DNA of 64,000 bases from Pseudomonas corrugata (GTDB lineage Bacteria > Pseudomonadota > Gammaproteobacteria > Pseudomonadales > Pseudomonadaceae): NCBI RefSeq assembly GCF_001269905.1, contig NZ_LHVK01000014.1, forward strand, positions 397-64,396, read 5' to 3'. The position numbers were made by a program, and so were the translations under genes. The notes below the pieces were generated by a model. That model searched no databases and was not told where the DNA came from. It worked only from the letters and a program-made list of their open reading frames with translations. Positions 60,598 to 64,000 of the stretch are shown here, piece after piece. Every line of letters starts with the position of its first letter. The first letter of the stretch is position 1.

Positions 60598-61062
60598 GGT
60601 GTTCTCCTTGAGGCTTGAAAAACAAAGTCCGTTTCGGAAAGATCAAAGGCGTTGAAATACGCGCCCTACTTCATTGTGAAGTCTTGGATGCGTTCCTGCG
60701 GCGATTCGCTGCGTACAATTGAAATAATGCGCGTCGCCTGTTGGTCAACTAGATACGGGGTCGATAGTTTCAGTGTCAATAGAGGTGCTTGCTTATTAGT
60801 GGGCTATGTATCTCTTCAGAAATTTCCCACGTGATGAAGTTAAAAGTACACAGCGAGAATAGCCTTTTACCTCGGCTTGAGAGCCTGGTCGAAGGTCGGC
60901 GGAGCACGAACTGGCAGGGAGTTTGGCGAAAGGGAAGTGTTGCGAGGGGTATGTCTGCACCGCGCGTCAAATAATTCAAGATGCTAGGCGGTTTTAAGGC
61001 TTTGAGTTTGTTTTAAAAACGACAGCTCCTTCCATCCCTGGAAGTAAGCCTCTATCGATGAA
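60598..61062. other. 465-bp intergenic stretch without a recognisable gene
   Basis: Lies between the Ig-like hypothetical (start) and the cystine ATPase gene (end), so it should contain the promoter of the former. AT content rises around 60660-60850 (for example TTGAAATAATGCG near 60718). Short open frames exist on both strands but none has a ribosome site or family resemblance. No REP element, unlike most gaps of this size here. Confidence 0.6.
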
Positions 61063-61824
61063 TTACTGCGCACCGTGACCGGCGGAGAGAAACTTGCTGA
61101 GGAACTGTCGGGTGCGTTCTTCCTTGGGCGCTGCGAACATTGCCTTGGCTTCACCTTGTTCGACGATCACGCCCTTGTCGAAAAACACCACGCGGTTCGC
61201 CACATCACGAGCAAAGCTCATTTCGTGGGTCACGATGACCATGGTGCGTTTTTCTTCGGCCAGGCCGCGAATGGTCGCCAGGACTTCTCCGACCAGTTCC
61301 GGGTCCAGCGCCGAGGTCGGTTCGTCGAACAAGATCACCTGTGGTTCCATCGCCAAAGCCCGGGCAATCGCCACCCGTTGTTGCTGACCGCCGGAGAGGC
61401 GCCGTGGATAGGCGTCCTCCTTGCCAGCCAGGCCAACCTTGGCCAACAGCTTGCGGCCCAGGGTTTCAGCGTCGGCGCGTGGGGTCTTCTTCACCACCAG
61501 CGGCCCCTCAATGACATTTTCCAGGGCCGTGCGATGGGGAAACAGATTGAAGTTCTGGAACACAAAACCCACCTGCTGGCGCAGACGACGCACCAGTCCC
61601 TGCTGCTGGTTCAACGGGCGGCTGCCATCGATTTCGATGTCACCGACCTTGATCCGGCCGCTGCTGGGTTCTTCGAGGAAGTTCAAGCAGCGCAGGAAGG
61701 TGGTCTTGCCCGAGCCGCTGGGGCCGATGATGGCAATGACTTCGCCTTCCTCGACCTGCAGGTCGATGCCGTTGAGTACCGTCTGACCCTTGAATTGTTT
61801 GGTCAGCTTTTCAACCACGATCAT
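61063..61824 (-). CDS. tcyN: TcyN-type cystine ABC transporter ATPase
   Basis: 253-residue polar-amino-acid-type ABC ATPase. Walker A AIIGPSGSGKTTFLRCLNFL, Q-loop VGFVFQNFNLFPHRTALENV, signature RRLSGGQQQRVAIARALAME, Walker B VILFDEPTSALDPELVGEVL and His switch VIVTHEMSFARDVANRVVFF. It begins three bases after the permease stop. The operon order (binding protein, permease, ATPase) with D-cysteine desulfhydrase next door matches the E. coli cystine cluster tcyJ-dcyD-tcyL-tcyN, which supports L-cystine as substrate. Confidence 0.9.
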   Translation of the reverse strand: MIVVEKLTKQFKGQTVLNGIDLQVEEGEVIAIIGPSGSGKTTFLRCLNFLEEPSSGRIKVGDIEIDGSRPLNQQQGLVRRLRQQVGFVFQNFNLFPHRTALENVIEGPLVVKKTPRADAETLGRKLLAKVGLAGKEDAYPRRLSGGQQQRVAIARALAMEPQVILFDEPTSALDPELVGEVLATIRGLAEEKRTMVIVTHEMSFARDVANRVVFFDKGVIVEQGEAKAMFAAPKEERTRQFLSKFLSAGHGAQ

Positions 61825-61827
61825 GCT

Positions 61828-62493
61828 TCAAGACTCCTGCTCATGCCGGTTGACCCGCGCTTCCAAACGGTTTTGCACATGGGCCAGGGCGCTCACAAGG
61901 ATCCAGTAGATCAATGCGGCAGACAGGTACATGGCGAAAATTTCAAAGGTCCGTGCAGAAACCAACTGCGCCTGGCGGAGCAATTCAGGTACCTGGATGG
62001 TGGCGGCCAGCGAGGTGTCCTTGACCAGCGACGTGAAGCTGTTTCCCAAGGGTGGCAGGGCCGTGCGCATGGCTTGTGGCAGGATGGCCCGGCGCAGCGT
62101 CTGCACGCGGGTCATGCCGATACTGGCCGCCGCCTCCCACTGGCCGCGCTCGATGGAACTGATGGCGGCCCGCAGGGTTTCACAGATGTAGGCGGCCATG
62201 TTCAACGAGAGGCCGATCAGCGCAGCAGGTATCGGGTCCAGCTCGATGCCCACCTGGGGCAGGCCGTAATACATCATGAACAATTGGACCAGCAATGGCG
62301 TGCCACGGAAGAACGAGACGTAGATCCGGGCGAACCAGTTCACCAGTTTGAAGCGTGACAAGCGCATCAAGGCCAGGCCAAACCCGAGCAGGAAGCCGAA
62401 GAACATTCCGCCCAGGCTCAGGATGACCGTGAAGTACACGCCCTGAAGCAAGAAGGGCGTGGAACTGAGGACGAGTTGGAGCTTTGCTTCCAT
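61828..62493 (-). CDS. tcyL: TcyL-type cystine ABC transporter permease
   Basis: 221-residue inner-membrane permease of the His/Glu/Gln group: MEAKLQLVLSSTPFLLQGVY, FFRGTPLLVQLFMMYYGLPQ, LSLNMAAYICETLRAAISSI, then the EAA loop ERGQWEAAASIGMTRVQTLR and ILPQAMRTALPPLGNSFTSL. About five helices. The ATG overlaps the stop of the binding-protein gene (TAATG), so translation is coupled. No oddities. Confidence 0.9.
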   Translation of the reverse strand: MEAKLQLVLSSTPFLLQGVYFTVILSLGGMFFGFLLGFGLALMRLSRFKLVNWFARIYVSFFRGTPLLVQLFMMYYGLPQVGIELDPIPAALIGLSLNMAAYICETLRAAISSIERGQWEAAASIGMTRVQTLRRAILPQAMRTALPPLGNSFTSLVKDTSLAATIQVPELLRQAQLVSARTFEIFAMYLSAALIYWILVSALAHVQNRLEARVNRHEQES

Positions 62494-63293
62494 TATTGAG
62501 TGACGTCAGCGTTGAAGTATTTCTCGGACAGCTTCTTCAAGGTGCCGTCGGCGCGCAGCTTATCAATGGCTTGGTTTACCGCCGCCAGCAGCTCGGGTTC
62601 GCCTTTGCGCAAGGTCACACCGGCTTCCTGGCGGGAGAAGGCGTCGCCGGCAACCGCGGTGTCCGGGGCTTTCTTCGCCAGTTCAAAGGCGGCCAGGCGG
62701 TCCACCAGAATTGCGTCGATACGGCCGATACGCAGGTCCTGGTACTTGGTCGGATCATCCTCGTAGGTACGGATGTCGGCCTTGGGCACGTTGTCCTTGA
62801 GCCATTGTTCGTAGTTGGTGCCCAGGCCTACACCGACTTTCTTGCCAGCCAGGTCGGCGGCGGCCTTGATATTGAGTTTTTCTTCGTTCTTTTTCAGAAC
62901 CAGCGCCTGGATACCGGAGACGGTGTAAGGCTGGGAGAAGTCGTACTTCTTCTTGCGCTCTTCGGAAATGGTGACCTGGTTGATCACGGCGTCCAGACGC
63001 TTGGACTCCAGCGCAGCCAGGATGCCATCCCATTTAGTGGCTTGCAGCTTCACCTTTACACCCAGCTCCTTGGCCAGGGCTTCGGAAAACTCTACTTCGA
63101 AACCGGCCAGTTTGCCGTCGGCATCGACGAAGCTGAACGGTGGATAGGTGCCTTCCAGGCCGACGTTGATCACGCCTGCGTCCTTGATTTTTTGCAGCTG
63201 CTCACCGGCGACTGCTTGCCCCAGCAGGCCGGCGCTCAATGCCAGGCCCAGCGAACCGATCAACAGGTTGCGACGTAATGCAGAAAAATTCAT
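62493..63293 (-). CDS. tcyJ: TcyJ-type cystine-binding periplasmic protein
   Basis: 266-residue family 3 solute-binding protein. The signal peptide is MNFSALRRNLLIGSLGLALS with AGLLGQAVA|GEQ. The binding domain has VINVGLEGTYPPFSFVDADG, KLAGFEVEFSEALAKELGVK, KWDGILAALESKRLDAVINQ and YDFSQPYTVSGIQAL. It closely resembles E. coli TcyJ/FliY. The start ATG at 63293 follows AGGGGC; the frame is open further upstream but without family resemblance. First gene of the transporter operon. The 300 bases upstream, to dcyD, hold an AT-rich stretch (63440-63490) and a REP pair. Confidence 0.9.
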   Translation of the reverse strand: MNFSALRRNLLIGSLGLALSAGLLGQAVAGEQLQKIKDAGVINVGLEGTYPPFSFVDADGKLAGFEVEFSEALAKELGVKVKLQATKWDGILAALESKRLDAVINQVTISEERKKKYDFSQPYTVSGIQALVLKKNEEKLNIKAAADLAGKKVGVGLGTNYEQWLKDNVPKADIRTYEDDPTKYQDLRIGRIDAILVDRLAAFELAKKAPDTAVAGDAFSRQEAGVTLRKGEPELLAAVNQAIDKLRADGTLKKLSEKYFNADVTQ

Positions 63294-63488
63294 GACAAGC
63301 CCCTGTGTTTTCTTATGAAGACGTATTGGATTAGAAGGTGTAGCCGTGATCTGGAAGACTGCCACATCCTGCCTTAAAGCGGTGCGTGCGTCTCGTGGCA
63401 AATAGGCCAGTGGGCGTGACTATAGGGCGGCTTCCATAGATTGGAAAATAATATTAAATCATCCACATATTCCAAATGGAGTTGTTAA

Positions 63489-63579
63489 TTGTGGGAGCGA
63501 GCCTGCTCGCGATGGCGGCGTGTCAGTCAGCGGCTATTCGACTGATACACCGCCATCGCGAGCAGGCTCGCTCCCACAT
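63489..63579. repeat. REP pair (GTGGGAGCGAGCC family)
   Basis: TTGTGGGAGCGAGCCTGCTC and the inverse CCATCGCGAGCAGGCTCGCT lie about 40 bp apart, with the arms extended by GATGGCGG and CCGCCATC. It separates dcyD from tcyJ, which makes one continuous transcript less likely. Confidence 0.85.
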
Positions 63580-63594
63580 CAAGACCTCCGAACT

Positions 63595-64000
63595 TCAGAA
63601 CGCGGCGTTGTAGGCAAACAGCGCCGGAGCCCCGCCGGTGTGCAGGAAGATGATCGGACCCTCGTCAAAACGGTCGCGGCCGATGCCGTCGAGCAGGCCG
63701 GCCATGGCCTTGCCGGTGTAGACCGGATCCAGCAGCAGACCTTCGAGGCTTGCCAGCAGCTTGACCGCTGCCAGCGTACCGGCGTTCGGCTCACCGTAGC
63801 GAGGGGCGAAATATTCGTCCCACAGGTTCACCTTGAAGGCCTCTGGAAGGGCTACCTCAAGCAACTGGGCGACGCGCTCGGCAAGCCCCTGGACCTTCGG
63901 CAATTGGTCTTCTTCACTGCGCGATACCGTGACGCCAATCACTGGAAGCTGCGGCAGTGTTTCACTCAAGGCCAGGGCCAGGCCGCTGTGGGTGCCGGCA
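63595..64000 (-). CDS. dcyD: D-cysteine desulfhydrase, C-terminal part (runs off right edge)
   Basis: The last 134 residues of a PLP enzyme of the D-cysteine desulfhydrase/ACC-deaminase family. It reads AGTHSGLALALSETLPQLPV, then IGVTVSRSEEDQLPKVQG, FAPRYGEPNAGTLAAVKLLA, LLLDPVYTGKAMAGLLDGIG and the C-terminal GPIIFLHTGGAPALFAYNAA. The HTGG-x-PALF ending is the family signature. Its place beside cystine import genes favours D-cysteine desulfhydrase (pyruvate, H2S and ammonia from D-cysteine) over ACC deaminase. The PLP lysine lies outside the window. Confidence 0.88.
   Translation of the reverse strand, partial: AGTHSGLALALSETLPQLPVIGVTVSRSEEDQLPKVQGLAERVAQLLEVALPEAFKVNLWDEYFAPRYGEPNAGTLAAVKLLASLEGLLLDPVYTGKAMAGLLDGIGRDRFDEGPIIFLHTGGAPALFAYNAAF

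Noticed and set aside
60776..60979. 67-residue minus-strand frame in the 465-bp gap
   Set aside because: No ribosome site, no family resemblance; probably chance.

Overview
The window is chromosomal DNA of a Pseudomonas from the fluorescens complex. Support: a LapA biofilm adhesin next to its lapEBC type I exporter, an intact LapG-type TAAG cleavage site in LapA, dense fluorescens-type REP repeats with GTGGGAGCGAGCC or GTGGGAGCAAAGC cores, high GC, and a housekeeping backbone (lgt-thyA, rppH-ptsP, ilvA/rpiA, serA beside a D-2-hydroxyglutarate dehydrogenase) that recalls, from memory, the PA0312-PA0342 stretch of P. aeruginosa. No rRNA, tRNA, CRISPR array, insertion sequence or integrase was found.

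Layout. (1) 1-8253: the N-terminal 997 residues of lapA (minus strand, running off the left edge), a 359-bp divergent promoter region with two FleQ-like boxes, and lapE-lapB-lapC (plus). (2) 8254-27161: an accessory block. It opens with a decayed stretch (an ABC-permease tail, REPs, a membrane-protein gene with an altered 3' end). A tight operon of three HlyD-type adaptors follows, one fused to a GAF-like domain and one fused to an M50 zinc metallopeptidase, plus a GNAT acetyltransferase. Then come two tail-collar (Mdp-like) proteins and a small partner, a sulfotransferase, a 2107-residue LEPR-XLL/DUF4347/Ig-repeat giant surface protein, a lipoprotein TolC, an Asp/Asn beta-hydroxylase carrying a Nif11-like C-terminal domain, and a second sulfotransferase. 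(3) 27247-41344: stomatin/NfeD pair, small genes, a hydrolase with an atypical sigma-54-type AAA+ protein, MetQ, an AAA ATPase with a 31-residue companion ORF, the two-adaptor RND pump triABC, and cadA/cadR. (4) 41506-64000: housekeeping genes (thyA, lgt, ptsP, rppH, a HAD phosphatase, ilvA, rpiA, a FAD-linked dehydrogenase, serA), two tandem SdiA-regulated-type proteins, small periplasmic proteins, and the cystine importer operon with D-cysteine desulfhydrase at the right edge.

The most interesting part is 9452-27161. It has the periplasmic and outer-membrane parts of a type I-like exporter but no ABC ATPase. The only polytopic inner-membrane partner is the M50-HlyD fusion, whose N-terminus looks PqqD/RRE-like. 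The likely cargo is the LEPR-XLL giant protein, which carries a clan-CD-like His/Cys pair. Modifying enzymes (hydroxylase with Nif11-like tail, two sulfotransferases, GNAT) flank it. I read this as a possible modification-plus-secretion cassette for a surface protein, lying beside the classical ABC-driven Lap system. That is inference from domain content and gene order.

Limits: identifications come from reading translated sequence without database searches. Start sites were adjusted by Shine-Dalgarno (SD) sequence and family length where possible.
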